A stretch of DNA of 64,000 nucleotides. It comes from Lentibacillus kapialis (GTDB lineage: Bacteria; Bacillota; Bacilli; Bacillales; Amphibacillaceae). Every line of letters begins with the position of its first letter. The stretch's first letter is position 1. Position numbers and translations under genes: made by a program. Under the pieces are notes generated by a model. It worked only from the letters and a program-made list of their open reading frames with translations. It searched no databases and was not told where the DNA came from. The DNA is taken from the NCBI RefSeq assembly GCF_014646635.1, contig NZ_BMNQ01000005.1, positions 53,399 to 117,398 on the forward strand. Reading direction: 5' to 3'. Positions 16,920 through 26,277 of the stretch are shown in pieces.

Positions 16920-18203
16920 TTATTCCTCATCGGCAGCTGCAGCGGATGCGGATGCGTTTTCTTTCTCTTCCTCCACAAGTTTTTTATCATACAGACGGAA
17001 AAATGGGTAGTAGATAAGTATCGCAATGAGTATATTGACCATCATTAATACACCGCCACGCCAATCACCAGTGGTCAACACACCTGAAAATGGCGGGGGA
17101 GTGGTCCATGGTACAATCACATAAGGTTTTCCTACAAAACCGAGTGACATAGAAAAGTACGTTATTATCCCAACTGCCAATGGAGCCAGTATAAAAGGTA
17201 TCACCAATAATGGATTCATCACGATGGGCGAGCCGAATACAACCGGCTCACTGATATTGAAAAAACTGGCCCAAATGGACCCGCGCCCTAACCCTTTTAA
17301 ATGTTTTGACCGTGCCCGCCAAACAAATAAAATCGTCAACGCAAGTGCCATACCTGATCCGCCTACAGCCCACCAAATTGCCATAAAAGGCTGACCGATA
17401 ATATGCGGAAGTTCCTCACCGGCTTGCTGTGCAGCCACATTCTGTTCGGTCAGACTATACCATATCGGTGCCATAACACTCGCGACAACAGAAATTCCAT
17501 GAATGCCAAAAGACCACAACAAATGGATAAGGATGATCGCTATAATAGCACCCCATAAACTTCCACCCATAGCTTCCAATGGTTGACGTAATACAGCACC
17601 AACAACCCCATGTAAGGACAAATCAAAGGCATTTTTTAAAATAAGATCGATTCCCCATACAGCAAAAATGATAACAGCACCAGGGATCAAAGCCGTAAAC
17701 GCACGCCAGACTGATGGCGGCACTCCTTCAGGCATACGAATTACAATATTTCTCTGTTCAAAGAAACGGTAAACTTCAACTGTAAAAATAGCCAAAACAA
17801 TGGCAATAAACAGACCTTCACTGCCCATTAAATTTAACGGTATATTTCCGTTCTCAGTAAAAGGGGTTGCAACAAAAAACGCAGCAAGACTGAGCACACC
17901 GGCTGACAACTCATCCATCTCATAACTTTTAGCAAGGCTATAAGCTATTGAAAATACTGCAACCAGTCCTAACAGACCAAATGTCGCATCCACTGGTATA
18001 CTGAGGGCCGGCGCATAAGGTTCCATAAATTTCGACCAGGATTCAATTGGTGGAGATGATATTATTAAAAATATACTGCCGATGATTAATAATGGCATCG
18101 TCGCCACAATACCATCCCTGATTGCCTTCAAATGACGCTGCTCAGACAGCTTACCGGCAACAGGCATAAAATAACGCTCCATAAATTCATTGAAACGATT
18201 CAC
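16920..18203 (-). CDS. licC: PTS cellobiose/lactose-family EIIC permease
   Basis: A 427-residue membrane permease with about ten hydrophobic segments. The family-typical GSPIVMNP segment (near 330) and the HLLWSFGIHG sugar-site region (near 230) are present. It imports and phosphorylates beta-linked disaccharides with the LicB and LicA proteins. The start is GTG at 18203 after GGGGGA. The gene is 14 bp downstream of the EIIB gene. The tail is rich in glutamate and alanine. Cellobiose/lichenan oligosaccharides or chitobiose-type sugars are possible substrates; sequence alone does not decide. Confidence 0.92.
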   Translation of the reverse strand: MNRFNEFMERYFMPVAGKLSEQRHLKAIRDGIVATMPLLIIGSIFLIISSPPIESWSKFMEPYAPALSIPVDATFGLLGLVAVFSIAYSLAKSYEMDELSAGVLSLAAFFVATPFTENGNIPLNLMGSEGLFIAIVLAIFTVEVYRFFEQRNIVIRMPEGVPPSVWRAFTALIPGAVIIFAVWGIDLILKNAFDLSLHGVVGAVLRQPLEAMGGSLWGAIIAIILIHLLWSFGIHGISVVASVMAPIWYSLTEQNVAAQQAGEELPHIIGQPFMAIWWAVGGSGMALALTILFVWRARSKHLKGLGRGSIWASFFNISEPVVFGSPIVMNPLLVIPFILAPLAVGIITYFSMSLGFVGKPYVIVPWTTPPPFSGVLTTGDWRGGVLMMVNILIAILIYYPFFRLYDKKLVEEEKENASASAAAADEE

Positions 18204-18217
18204 ATTTATCCCCCATT

Positions 18218-18520
18218 TTAGTTATTTAATCCCAGTGCTTGTTCAAGCACCTTTTCTCCATTCGTAGCACCATACGCTTTCATATCAATAACAGCCATTG
18301 GTACCTTGGCTGCTTCCCCCTTTTTAAACAGTTCATTTTTTTTATAACGTATCTGTGGACCCAGCAATATCACATCAGAATTTTTCAGTTGGTTGTCAAT
18401 ATCATCCACAGAATGTGCTTCGATTTCAGCGTTAATCCTTTGGTTATCAGCCGCTTTCTTCATTCTTTCAACTAAAAGACTTGTACTCATGCCTAGCGCG
18501 CATAGTAATGTTATTTTCAT
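18218..18520 (-). CDS. licB: PTS lactose/cellobiose-family EIIB component
   Basis: A 100-residue cytoplasmic EIIB. The phosphorylated cysteine is C7 in LLCALGMSTSLLV, directly after the first beta strand as the family requires. It receives phosphate from LicA and passes it to the sugar bound by LicC. The ATG overlaps the stop codon of the 6-phospho-beta-glucosidase gene (ATGA), indicating translational coupling. Confidence 0.93.
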   Translation of the reverse strand: MKITLLCALGMSTSLLVERMKKAADNQRINAEIEAHSVDDIDNQLKNSDVILLGPQIRYKKNELFKKGEAAKVPMAVIDMKAYGATNGEKVLEQALGLNN

Positions 18521-19845
18521 AGATAGTTATCCCCCTCGTGACTATGTTCGTTGAACTGTGGTAGAAAGTTCGTATTCATTTGCAACATTTCATCTAAAAT
18601 ATTTTTTGCCCGTTCTGCCGTTGGGACAAGTGGATGCAATGTCAATGCTTGGTGTGCGAGCCCCTTGTCACCATAAACAGCCGCATCTACTGTAAGTTCC
18701 TCATAGGCTTTCACATTCTGTAATAACCCCCTGATTTGTGGTGATACATCACCAACTTGGAGCGGCGTTATCTGATGACTTTCTACAACACAGTTTACTT
18801 CTATACTGACATCATCAGGCAGACATTTTATTGTTCCATTATTTTGAACATTAAGTGTGTGAACATCCCTTGAATTACGGTGTATAGAAAGAATTAAATT
18901 AATCGCCGCTTCAGAATAATAAGCCCCGCCTCTCTGTTCCAACGCTTTGGGTTTTTCTTGTAACTCAGGATTTTGGTAAACTTCAAATAATTCCTTTTCA
19001 ATCTTTTGGACCTTATCAGCACGTGTTTCGTTGTGTTGATACTCTTCAAGCTGCTCATCAAGGATACGATCTGTCTGGTAGTAATACTTGTGGTAACCAC
19101 ACGGAACAGCCCCCAAGGACTGCAAAAATTCTATATCCCAACCAAAATCAGGGATATTTTTTGCTTCGTAACTGTCTGATTGACCCATTAAAATATCGTG
19201 AATTTTTGATTGCCCTTTAATGTACAGACCGGTAATCCAAATAAGGTGATTAATACCCGTAAAATGAATACTGACATCATCCACGCCAACATTGTAGGTA
19301 TTTGCAAATTTTTTATAATAATTGATGGGGTTATTGCAAAGGCCAATGACTTTAACATGACTGTGCTTTAAAATTGCCTCTGTTATAATCCCCGCCGGAT
19401 TTGTAAAATTTAACAACCATGCATTGGGCGCCAGTTCCTCTATATCCCTACAAATGTCAAGCAGAACCGGGATTGTTCGTAGAGCCTTCATGAACCCTCC
19501 TGCCCCAGTTGTTTCCTGGCCTATTACGCCATGTTTAATCGATATATATTCATCATGTCGTCTCATAGTCAGTTGACCAACTCTAATTTGCGTAATAATA
19601 TAATCAGCATCTTTTATCGCTTCTTTCCTATCAAACGTTTCAAAGACTTTGATGGAATATTTAGCCTTTTTGACCATTCGCTTTGATAGATCCGCAATGA
19701 TAGATAACTTTTCTTTTCCTTCTTCAACATCCACCAGCCAGATTTCAGATACGTTTAAGACATTCTGATTATTAATAATCCCTTCCAGTAATTCAGGCGT
19801 ATAGGAAGACCCCCCTCCAACCACAGTTAATTTCAAGCTTCTCAT
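18517..19845 (-). CDS. licH: 6-phospho-beta-glucosidase, glycoside hydrolase family 4
   Basis: A 442-residue NAD- and metal-dependent GH4 enzyme that splits phosphorylated disaccharides delivered by the PTS. VVGGGSSYTPELLEG at about 8-22 is the NAD site. The metal-binding cysteine is in GLCNNPINYY near 170, followed by the histidine in FTGINHLIW near 200. The second ATG (19845) is better placed than the first relative to AAAGG. It is the first gene of the operon and overlaps licB by 4 bp. It corresponds to LicH/CelF of characterised systems. Confidence 0.92.
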   Translation of the reverse strand: MRSLKLTVVGGGSSYTPELLEGIINNQNVLNVSEIWLVDVEEGKEKLSIIADLSKRMVKKAKYSIKVFETFDRKEAIKDADYIITQIRVGQLTMRRHDEYISIKHGVIGQETTGAGGFMKALRTIPVLLDICRDIEELAPNAWLLNFTNPAGIITEAILKHSHVKVIGLCNNPINYYKKFANTYNVGVDDVSIHFTGINHLIWITGLYIKGQSKIHDILMGQSDSYEAKNIPDFGWDIEFLQSLGAVPCGYHKYYYQTDRILDEQLEEYQHNETRADKVQKIEKELFEVYQNPELQEKPKALEQRGGAYYSEAAINLILSIHRNSRDVHTLNVQNNGTIKCLPDDVSIEVNCVVESHQITPLQVGDVSPQIRGLLQNVKAYEELTVDAAVYGDKGLAHQALTLHPLVPTAERAKNILDEMLQMNTNFLPQFNEHSHEGDNYL

Positions 19846-19902
19846 TATGACCATCCTTTCTTCTGTTGACTAACATTCATTTATCTTGTTTCAATTTTAT
19901 GA

Positions 19903-19916
19903 TGAAAGCGCATTCA
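19903..19916 (-). promoter_or_regulatory. cre site upstream of licH
   Basis: TGAAAGCGCATTCA, a near-palindrome, matches 13 of 14 positions of the CcpA consensus TGWAANCGNTNWCA. It lies 58 bp before the licH start, where the operon promoter is expected, and predicts glucose repression. Confidence 0.7.
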
Positions 19917-20027
19917 TGTTTAGTTGATATTTTACCGCTGGCAACGGAAAAAATATTCACTTAAAAAAATGGCTGTTGACCCGAAAAAGTGACGGAATCA
20001 AATGAAATGCCTTTGCTCTCTGTATGT

Positions 20028-21947
20028 TTAGACAGATTTTATGACATCTATAAGTTGTGTAAACGACTCACATTCCAGAAGTTGAAAAACCGCCTGCTTA
20101 TTATCGATTAATCTGACAAGTGCGTTAAACATCGGCTTTAAGTCATCCTTTTTTGTTTTATCTACATTGAGTAAAATAACCAACTGAACATGCTTGTCAC
20201 CCCACTGTATGGGTTTTCTTAACGTGACAATGGATAAAAAAGTAGCGTTGGTTGCGGGCTCCAGAGGATGCGGTAGTGCCACAAGATTACCGAAACTGGT
20301 GGGGGCATAACGCTCTCTTTCCAATACAGAATTTGTATAACCTTTTTCTGCTTCCTCATCTTTTATCAATACTTCAGTCAAAAACTGAATAACCGCATCA
20401 GGAGTTGCAAAATCGCGATTCAAAAAAGTATAATCAGAAAATATACTTTTTTCCAAAGTGGAACCGGAGTCCCCTAGAACGTGTTCAATCTTGGAAATGT
20501 CATTACCACCAAGTATGGTGCTGACGTAAATTATCGGTATAGTCATTTTTTGATCTATTGGAATTGTGCTTATGATAAAGTCAATGCTTTCCAATGCCTC
20601 GTTATTTAAATTATAATACTCTGATGTTCCAATTATATCGAGTTTTTCATAGAATTTATTTTTCAATTTATATAACAGTAACTGTGCACTCCCAAACCCG
20701 GAAGAACATACGATTAAACACCGCTTCCGTCGGGTTCCAAAACTTTTAAGCTTTTCTTGAGCGGTTTCAATATGCAGTGCTATATAACCCATTTCATCTT
20801 CATTGACATGTATGCCTAATTGTTCACTTAAAACATCAGCGCCAACTAATGCTGCTTCAAATGAGAGTGGATATTTCATCTTAATTTCATTCAACATTGG
20901 ATTACGGATATTCATTTGATGACGGTATCGATTGATGGCGGGTTTTAAATGCAGGCTTAAATTTAGCAGAAGTTCTTTATCATCAGATAGCTTCAGAGCA
21001 TATTTGTTATCAATTCGCTTCACAATTTCCTCAGAAAGAATATCTATTTCAGTATCTAAAACTTTCCCATCACTCTTTTTGTTCATTGAAGACGTTAATT
21101 TGGTTCCTTTTAAATGTATAGATAAATAGGTTATTTCGTTTTCAGGGAAGCAAATATCCAGACCTTTCTCGACATCCCTCAAAATTTCCTGTGCAACCAA
21201 ATATTCCTTTTCCTTACTTTCTTGAGGAAGTTCTTTGTTCACGATTTGTACAGATTTATCTTCACATATTCGCTTATATGCTATGGCAAGGTGAGTTAAT
21301 AAATTTTGCAGACTAACATCCGAAATTATAATTTGGTGCTTCCTCAAGTTACTGAGAATACTCTCTCGAATAACTTCTAAGTCTGCTTCGGATAATAACC
21401 TCATCCAATTCGTTTCAAGTGACAATGGCTCTTGGTTAAAAATATACTCAGAAATACAGAAGCGGATCATGGCTTCTTTCCCACTCACTTTAATACCATA
21501 ATTTGGCTTATGATTAATTATCAGCTCATAATCGCTTAGGATATCGCGAACAATTTTCAAATCACTTTGTAATGTCGACCTGCTGACAAATAATTCCTCG
21601 GTTATATCTTCCATTTTTATATAGCCAGAATTAAACAACAATTTTTCCATTAAATAATTCACCCGTTTTTCAGGTTCTGCCGGAATTAATGAATGTTGAT
21701 TTTTTTCATATTCTTGAAGAAATCTGTTGATTATCGTGTTATCATTTGGCTTTAAAAGATAACCTTTTCCCCGGACTGAATAAATTTTGATGTTATATCT
21801 TTGTAAAAGTGAATTTATTTCTTTGATATCATTTCGGATTGTTTTTGGACTCACGTTAATCGCAGTAGATAATTGAGCACTTGTTAATGGTTCATTACCC
21901 ACGTTATTAAATTCTTCTATAATAGCTTGTTGCCGCCCATTCATCAT
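20028..21947 (-). CDS. licR: LicR-type PTS-regulated transcriptional activator (BglG/MtlR family)
   Basis: A 639-residue regulator with the full modular set: an N-terminal helix-turn-helix (about 5-60, LTSAQLSTAINVSPKTIRND), a second Mga-like DNA-binding domain (about 80-165), two PRD domains with histidines (about 185-400), an EIIB-like domain with CSSGFGSAQLLLYKL near 410, and an EIIA-like domain ending the protein with the histidine in VALPHPLEPA. The length matches LicR of Bacillus subtilis. It should activate licHBCA when substrate is present and HPr-phosphate is available. The adjacent ATG at 21944 is an equally good start. Confidence 0.92.
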   Translation of the reverse strand: MMNGRQQAIIEEFNNVGNEPLTSAQLSTAINVSPKTIRNDIKEINSLLQRYNIKIYSVRGKGYLLKPNDNTIINRFLQEYEKNQHSLIPAEPEKRVNYLMEKLLFNSGYIKMEDITEELFVSRSTLQSDLKIVRDILSDYELIINHKPNYGIKVSGKEAMIRFCISEYIFNQEPLSLETNWMRLLSEADLEVIRESILSNLRKHQIIISDVSLQNLLTHLAIAYKRICEDKSVQIVNKELPQESKEKEYLVAQEILRDVEKGLDICFPENEITYLSIHLKGTKLTSSMNKKSDGKVLDTEIDILSEEIVKRIDNKYALKLSDDKELLLNLSLHLKPAINRYRHQMNIRNPMLNEIKMKYPLSFEAALVGADVLSEQLGIHVNEDEMGYIALHIETAQEKLKSFGTRRKRCLIVCSSGFGSAQLLLYKLKNKFYEKLDIIGTSEYYNLNNEALESIDFIISTIPIDQKMTIPIIYVSTILGGNDISKIEHVLGDSGSTLEKSIFSDYTFLNRDFATPDAVIQFLTEVLIKDEEAEKGYTNSVLERERYAPTSFGNLVALPHPLEPATNATFLSIVTLRKPIQWGDKHVQLVILLNVDKTKKDDLKPMFNALVRLIDNKQAVFQLLECESFTQLIDVIKSV

Positions 21948-22085
21948 TTCACCCCTTTTTTCCGAATATTATGTTATCTACATTCATAATATAGCACGTT
22001 TTTATTATTTTCGCGAACAGATGAATATGATCGACAACCGAAATGATTAAAGCGTATAAAAATATGATAAAATCAACTAACACCA

Positions 22086-22149
22086 TCTTAGAAAAACTCG
22101 ACATTCGCCTTGTCTTATAGCGAATGCCGCAGCTTTTCTGACGTTATAA
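22086..22149 (+). repeat. Hairpin repeat family A, copy 2 (short form)
   Basis: Begins CTTAGAAAAACTCG, continues through ACATTCGCC / GCGAATGCCG stem arms and goes straight to CTTTTCTGACGTTAT without the middle segment of the long forms. Its right end abuts the ribosome binding site of the dipeptidase gene. Copy 3, in inverted orientation, lies on the other side of that gene. Confidence 0.85.
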
Positions 22150-22167
22150 CAAAAGGAGTGACTGAAT

Positions 22168-23217
22168 ATGACCGATTTTCCAATATTCGATGGACATAAC
22201 GATACACTGCTCAGGCTGCATATGTCCGATGATCCGCCCTCGTTTTTCACGGAAAGTTCAGCGGGACATCTTGATTTGCCCCGAGCTAAAAAAGGTGGAT
22301 TTGCCGGCGGTTTTTTTGCAGTTTATACACCAAATATGAATTATGAAGCTGAGCCTGAAGATCACATGACTGAAAATGGTTATGATGTCCCACTTCCGCC
22401 AAAGGTCAGCCTTGAACAAGCCTTAACATTCACACACGCGCTTGCAGCGAAATTATTCAAGCTTGAATCAGAAGCTGATGGTCAGCTAAAAGTTGTCCGA
22501 AACGCAGATGATTTAAGATACTGCCTGAAAAATGACATTTTGGCTGCGATTTTTCATATAGAAGGGGCTGAGGCGATCGATACTAACTTTGATGCACTCC
22601 ACGTTCTCTATCAAGCAGGGCTGCGCTCGCTCGGTCCCGTTTGGAGCCGTCCAAATGTTTACGGTGAAGGCGTGCCGTTTCGTTATCCTTCATCACCCGA
22701 CACCGGCGATGGACTAACAGATAACGGCAAGGCGCTTGTACATGAATGCAATAAACTCGGTATTATGCTTGATAACACACACCTTAACGAAAAAGGATTC
22801 TGGGATGTTGCAGATCTCACCGACGCTCCGCTTGTGGCAACCCATTCCAATGCCCATGCTCTCAGTCCGATCGCGCGAAATTTGACCGATAAGCAGCTGA
22901 CCGCTATCGCTGAATCGAATGGCGTTGTCGGCATCAACTACGCGGTCAACATGCTGCGGGAAGACGGCGGACTCGGAACAGATATTTCACTGGATGAAAT
23001 TGTCCGTCACGTGGCATACATTGCCGAAAAATTCGGTATTGAGCATGTTGCCCTGGGATCCGACTTTGACGGAACGACTGTACCCGATTCATTGAAAGAT
23101 GTAAGAGGTCTGCCAAAACTAATCGAGCGTCTTAAAGCACATGGTTTCCATGATGGCGAACTGCAGAAAATCACGCATGGGAATTGGGTGCGAGTGCTGG
23201 AGGATACATGGAAATAA
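22168..23217 (+). CDS. Membrane dipeptidase family (peptidase M19)
   Basis: A 349-residue zinc dipeptidase related to renal dipeptidase. FDGHNDTLLRL at residues 7-17 supplies the first metal histidine and aspartate. E125 in HIEGAEAI is the bridging glutamate, and later histidines are in THSNAHAL and GSDFDG regions. Members hydrolyse dipeptides, including L-D or D-containing ones, and lack a signal peptide in Bacillus, as here. The start ATG follows AAAGGAG. The gene stands alone between two inverted repeat copies and ends at a strong terminator. Confidence 0.88.
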   Translation: MTDFPIFDGHNDTLLRLHMSDDPPSFFTESSAGHLDLPRAKKGGFAGGFFAVYTPNMNYEAEPEDHMTENGYDVPLPPKVSLEQALTFTHALAAKLFKLESEADGQLKVVRNADDLRYCLKNDILAAIFHIEGAEAIDTNFDALHVLYQAGLRSLGPVWSRPNVYGEGVPFRYPSSPDTGDGLTDNGKALVHECNKLGIMLDNTHLNEKGFWDVADLTDAPLVATHSNAHALSPIARNLTDKQLTAIAESNGVVGINYAVNMLREDGGLGTDISLDEIVRHVAYIAEKFGIEHVALGSDFDGTTVPDSLKDVRGLPKLIERLKAHGFHDGELQKITHGNWVRVLEDTWK

Positions 23218-23231
23218 ACATAAACAATAGC

Positions 23232-23265
23232 AGCCTATATCTTTTAACAGATATAGGCTTTTTTT
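23232..23265 (+). terminator. Rho-independent terminator of the dipeptidase gene
   Basis: AGCCTATATCT (23232-23242) pairs perfectly with AGATATAGGCT (23249-23259), followed by six more T. Repeat copy 3 begins 1-2 bp later. Confidence 0.9.
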
Positions 23266-23266
23266 G

Positions 23267-23355
23267 TAACGTCAGAAAGTATAAATGATGGATGACCTTA
23301 TAAGAAAACTTCGGCATTCGCTATAAGACGAGGCGAATGCCGAGTTTTTCTAATG
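23267..23355 (-). repeat. Hairpin repeat family A, copy 3 (full form)
   Basis: Almost identical to copy 1 over 89 bp, starting (plus strand) TAACGTCAGAAAGTATAAAT and ending CGAGTTTTTCTAA. It is inverted relative to copy 2 upstream of the dipeptidase gene. Confidence 0.88.
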
Positions 23356-23512
23356 GGTATAGAGTGTCTGATACTACTTCCTAATCTACCCGCGCCCATT
23401 TTTTATTTTTATTTGGTTTCCTATTGGAAAATGAATCAAATCATGGTAAAATGCTTAAAACCCATATTTCCTATAAAATTAGTATGGATTAAAATCAACA
23501 GGAGTGAAGCCC

Positions 23513-24295
23513 ATGTACCTGGACATCAATAACATCTCGAAATCATTCCAGCGCAAAGATGAAGAGCCGCTTCAGGCGTTAGAAAATATTAATATGGAAA
23601 TCAATGAAGGCGAATTCATCTCATTGCTGGGACCATCCGGTTGCGGCAAATCAACCCTGTTATCCATGATTGCCGGTTTATCAAAGCCTTCTTCCGGTTC
23701 AGTCTATCTCGAAAATGAGAAAGTTACTAAACCGGGCCCGGATAAAAGCATGGTATTTCAGGAACCGGCATTATTCCCATGGATGCCGGTCAAAGAAAAT
23801 GTTACTTTCCCATTACGCAAAAAAATGGGCAAACAGAAACAGGATCAAGCAGCAGCGGATTATTTGAAAATGGTGCACCTCAGCCAGTTTGCCGAAAACT
23901 ATCCGCATGAGCTTTCCGGCGGGATGCAGCAGCGTGTCGCTATCGCCAGGGCTCTGGCGATGGATTCCGGACTGCTTTTGATGGATGAACCATTCGGCGC
24001 ACTGGATGAACAAACACGCCAGGTACTCCAGGATGAAGTCGAAAACATTTGGATGAACACTCAAAAGACAATCGTATTTGTCACACACAGTATCCGGGAA
24101 GCTATTAAATTGTCAGATCGCGTTATCATCATGAGCGCACGGCCGGGTACCATCATTTCGGATTTCAAAGTTGATCTTGAACGACCACGACAGAAGCAAG
24201 GTATGGCTGCGCTGGAAGAGAATGTCATGGCCATTTTGAAGACTGAGATTGAAAATGTCATGGAAGAGGAGCTTCAGTATGCCCGTAGTCATTAA
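23513..24295 (+). CDS. ABC transporter ATPase, nitrate/sulfonate/taurine type
   Basis: A 260-residue nucleotide-binding subunit. Walker A is GPSGCGKST near 44, the signature is LSGGMQQR near 135, Walker B is LLLMDEPFGALD near 155, and the switch histidine is in VTHSIREA near 189. It belongs to the SsuB/TauB/NrtD group by overall pattern (FQEPALFPW after the Q loop). The ATG at 23513 is used because AGGAGTG overlaps the upstream in-frame GTG. The permease start lies inside its 3' end, so the two are coupled. The substrate of this importer is not fixed by sequence. Confidence 0.9.
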   Translation: MYLDINNISKSFQRKDEEPLQALENINMEINEGEFISLLGPSGCGKSTLLSMIAGLSKPSSGSVYLENEKVTKPGPDKSMVFQEPALFPWMPVKENVTFPLRKKMGKQKQDQAAADYLKMVHLSQFAENYPHELSGGMQQRVAIARALAMDSGLLLMDEPFGALDEQTRQVLQDEVENIWMNTQKTIVFVTHSIREAIKLSDRVIIMSARPGTIISDFKVDLERPRQKQGMAALEENVMAILKTEIENVMEEELQYARSH

Positions 24296-25040
24296 ACGCA
24301 TTATATTTTTTGCTGTCCTTCTTTTAATCTGGCACAGCATATATCTTCTCGGTATCTGGCCGGAGTCTATGATTCCAAGCCCGTTTACAGTTACAAAAAC
24401 AATCTATGCCGGTTTTGCTGACATGACGTTGGTTTACGATATTATCGCCAGTTTCCGCCATCTATTTATAGGGCTTGCTACTTCACTTGTCATAGGAACG
24501 CTTCTTGGCGTTCTGCTCGCCAAAGTTAGGACAGCGGACGAAACACTTGGGACCATGATTTTAGCATTGCAAAGTGTTCCCAGCATTGTCTGGGTGCCGC
24601 TTGCCATCATCTGGTTCGGCTTTACTGAAGCATCGATCATTTTTGTTGTTATAATCGGCGGAATCTTCGTCATGACCATGAATATGCGCATAGGAATCAA
24701 AAATGTCGCACCCATATATCTGAAAGCGGCACGCACGATGGGATCAACGGGAATGGATTTGTTTTACAAAGTCGTGATACCTGCAGCCATTCCGCACGCA
24801 GTAACCGGCGCTCGTCTGGCATGGGCATTTAGCTGGCGTGCGTTGATGGCAGGCGAAATGCTGAGCACAGGTCCCGGGCTTGGCTACACGCTCAGCTATG
24901 CATCTGATTTTAACAACATGAGTCTGGTGATTGGGATCATCGTTATTATTGGCGTGATTGGTTCGGTTGTCGACCAGCTTGTATTCCAGCGGATTGAAAA
25001 GAAAGTGCTCAAACGCTGGGGCATGGAAGAAGCAGCGTAA
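24279..25040 (+). CDS. ABC transporter permease, nitrate/sulfonate/taurine type
   Basis: About 253 residues with five to six membrane helices. The EAA loop near 155-175 (KAARTMGSTGMDLFYKVVIPAA) docks the ATPase. The start is the ATG at 24279 after GGAAGAGGAG and overlaps the ATPase gene by 17 bp. It belongs to the SsuC/TauC family (binding-protein-dependent inner-membrane component). It works with the flanking ATPase and lipoprotein. Confidence 0.9.
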   Translation: MPVVIKRIIFFAVLLLIWHSIYLLGIWPESMIPSPFTVTKTIYAGFADMTLVYDIIASFRHLFIGLATSLVIGTLLGVLLAKVRTADETLGTMILALQSVPSIVWVPLAIIWFGFTEASIIFVVIIGGIFVMTMNMRIGIKNVAPIYLKAARTMGSTGMDLFYKVVIPAAIPHAVTGARLAWAFSWRALMAGEMLSTGPGLGYTLSYASDFNNMSLVIGIIVIIGVIGSVVDQLVFQRIEKKVLKRWGMEEAA

Positions 25041-25099
25041 TAATCAGCAGTTTTCAACCGATTGAATATGTCATTTACAACAGAAAGGGGATTTTCAAG

Positions 25100-26092
25100 T
25101 TGAGAAAATTTCTGGGTTTATTGGTAATCAGCACATTTCTGGTTCTCGCAGCATGCGGGGGCAGTGGTGATGCTTCAGGCAATAAAGAAAGAGAAACAGT
25201 AACAATTGGCTATTTTCCTAACCTAAATCACGCACCGGCCATGGTTGCAAAACAAAAGGAAATGTATCAGGATCACCTTGGGGAAAATGTCACTGTCGAA
25301 TACCAGACATTTCCTGACGGCTCTACGTTTATGAAAGCCCTCGCAGCCGGTGAAATTCAAGGGGGACTCGTCGGACCGGGGCCGGCCATAAACAGTTTCA
25401 TCTCCGGTGTCGACGTACAGATCATCGGGGCATCATCAACTGGAGGCACGGTTATCGTATCCCGTGACGGAAGCGGCATTAAATCATGGGAAGATGTTGA
25501 AGGAAAAACGTTCATCTCACCGCGTGTCGGATGCACACACGATGTTCAGTTCGAAACATATATGAAAGAAAAAGGCATCACTTCTGAACGAATCGGTGGG
25601 TCGATGAAGCACGTAACCGGTGAACCTGCACGATACCAGTCCTTATTTGAAAAAGGTGATGTGGATGTCGCCACAGCACCAGAACCATGGGCATCTGTCA
25701 TGGAAGCAAAAGTGGACGCCAACGTCGTCATCCCAACCAGTGACGTTTCATTTGGAGAAACGCTGCCTGCAGCAGTCATGGTCACATCGGATGTCATGAT
25801 TGAGAATAACAGTGAACAGGTGCAAAAGTTAGTTGATGCCCATAAGAAAGCCGTTCAATATATTAACGATAACCCTAACGAAGCCATCGATATTACCATC
25901 GAAGGTATCGCTGATATTACGGATCAGCAGCTGAAGAAAAGCGTTATGGAAAATGCCTGGGAGCGTACCAACTTCACGTATGAAGTTGATGCAGACGTCA
26001 TACAGGAATTCGGCAATTCATCTCATGATCTCCAATTCCTGAAAGAGAAGCCTGATTTTGAAGGGTTTGTGAATAAAAGTTTTATTCAATAG
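25100..26092 (+). CDS. Substrate-binding lipoprotein of the nitrate/sulfonate/taurine-type ABC importer
   Basis: A 330-residue SsuA/ThiY-like periplasmic-binding-fold protein. The lipobox is LAAC at 17-20, so C20 is lipidated and the protein sits on the outer face of the membrane. YFPNLNHAPAMVA starts the mature domain, and GGLVGPGPAINSF and CTHDVQF line the likely ligand cleft. The start is TTG after GAAAGGGG. It is the third gene of the transporter operon and is followed by a terminator. Ligands in this family range from sulfonates to nitrate and pyrimidines. Confidence 0.88.
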   Translation: MRKFLGLLVISTFLVLAACGGSGDASGNKERETVTIGYFPNLNHAPAMVAKQKEMYQDHLGENVTVEYQTFPDGSTFMKALAAGEIQGGLVGPGPAINSFISGVDVQIIGASSTGGTVIVSRDGSGIKSWEDVEGKTFISPRVGCTHDVQFETYMKEKGITSERIGGSMKHVTGEPARYQSLFEKGDVDVATAPEPWASVMEAKVDANVVIPTSDVSFGETLPAAVMVTSDVMIENNSEQVQKLVDAHKKAVQYINDNPNEAIDITIEGIADITDQQLKKSVMENAWERTNFTYEVDADVIQEFGNSSHDLQFLKEKPDFEGFVNKSFIQ

Positions 26093-26123
26093 GATAGAGA
26101 TTAAGCTTTCGAAATGTTACCCC

Positions 26124-26163
26124 AAAACACGGTGTTCCTGAAAATGGACACCGTGTTTTTTTT
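26124..26163 (+). terminator. Rho-independent terminator of the ABC transporter operon
   Basis: AAAACACGGTGT (26124-26135) pairs with ACACCGTGTTTT (26148-26159) and more T residues follow. The same stem, minus one base pair, recurs at 27203-27238. Confidence 0.9.
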
Positions 26164-26277
26164 ACCTGCCTGCGAATCCGGAGGCCTCCTTTTTCAAATA
26201 CTCCAGTGTTTAACCGCTAGCGCAGATGCCTAACGAATCTGACCTCACCGATAGATAAGATCAGCATCGTTTACATA

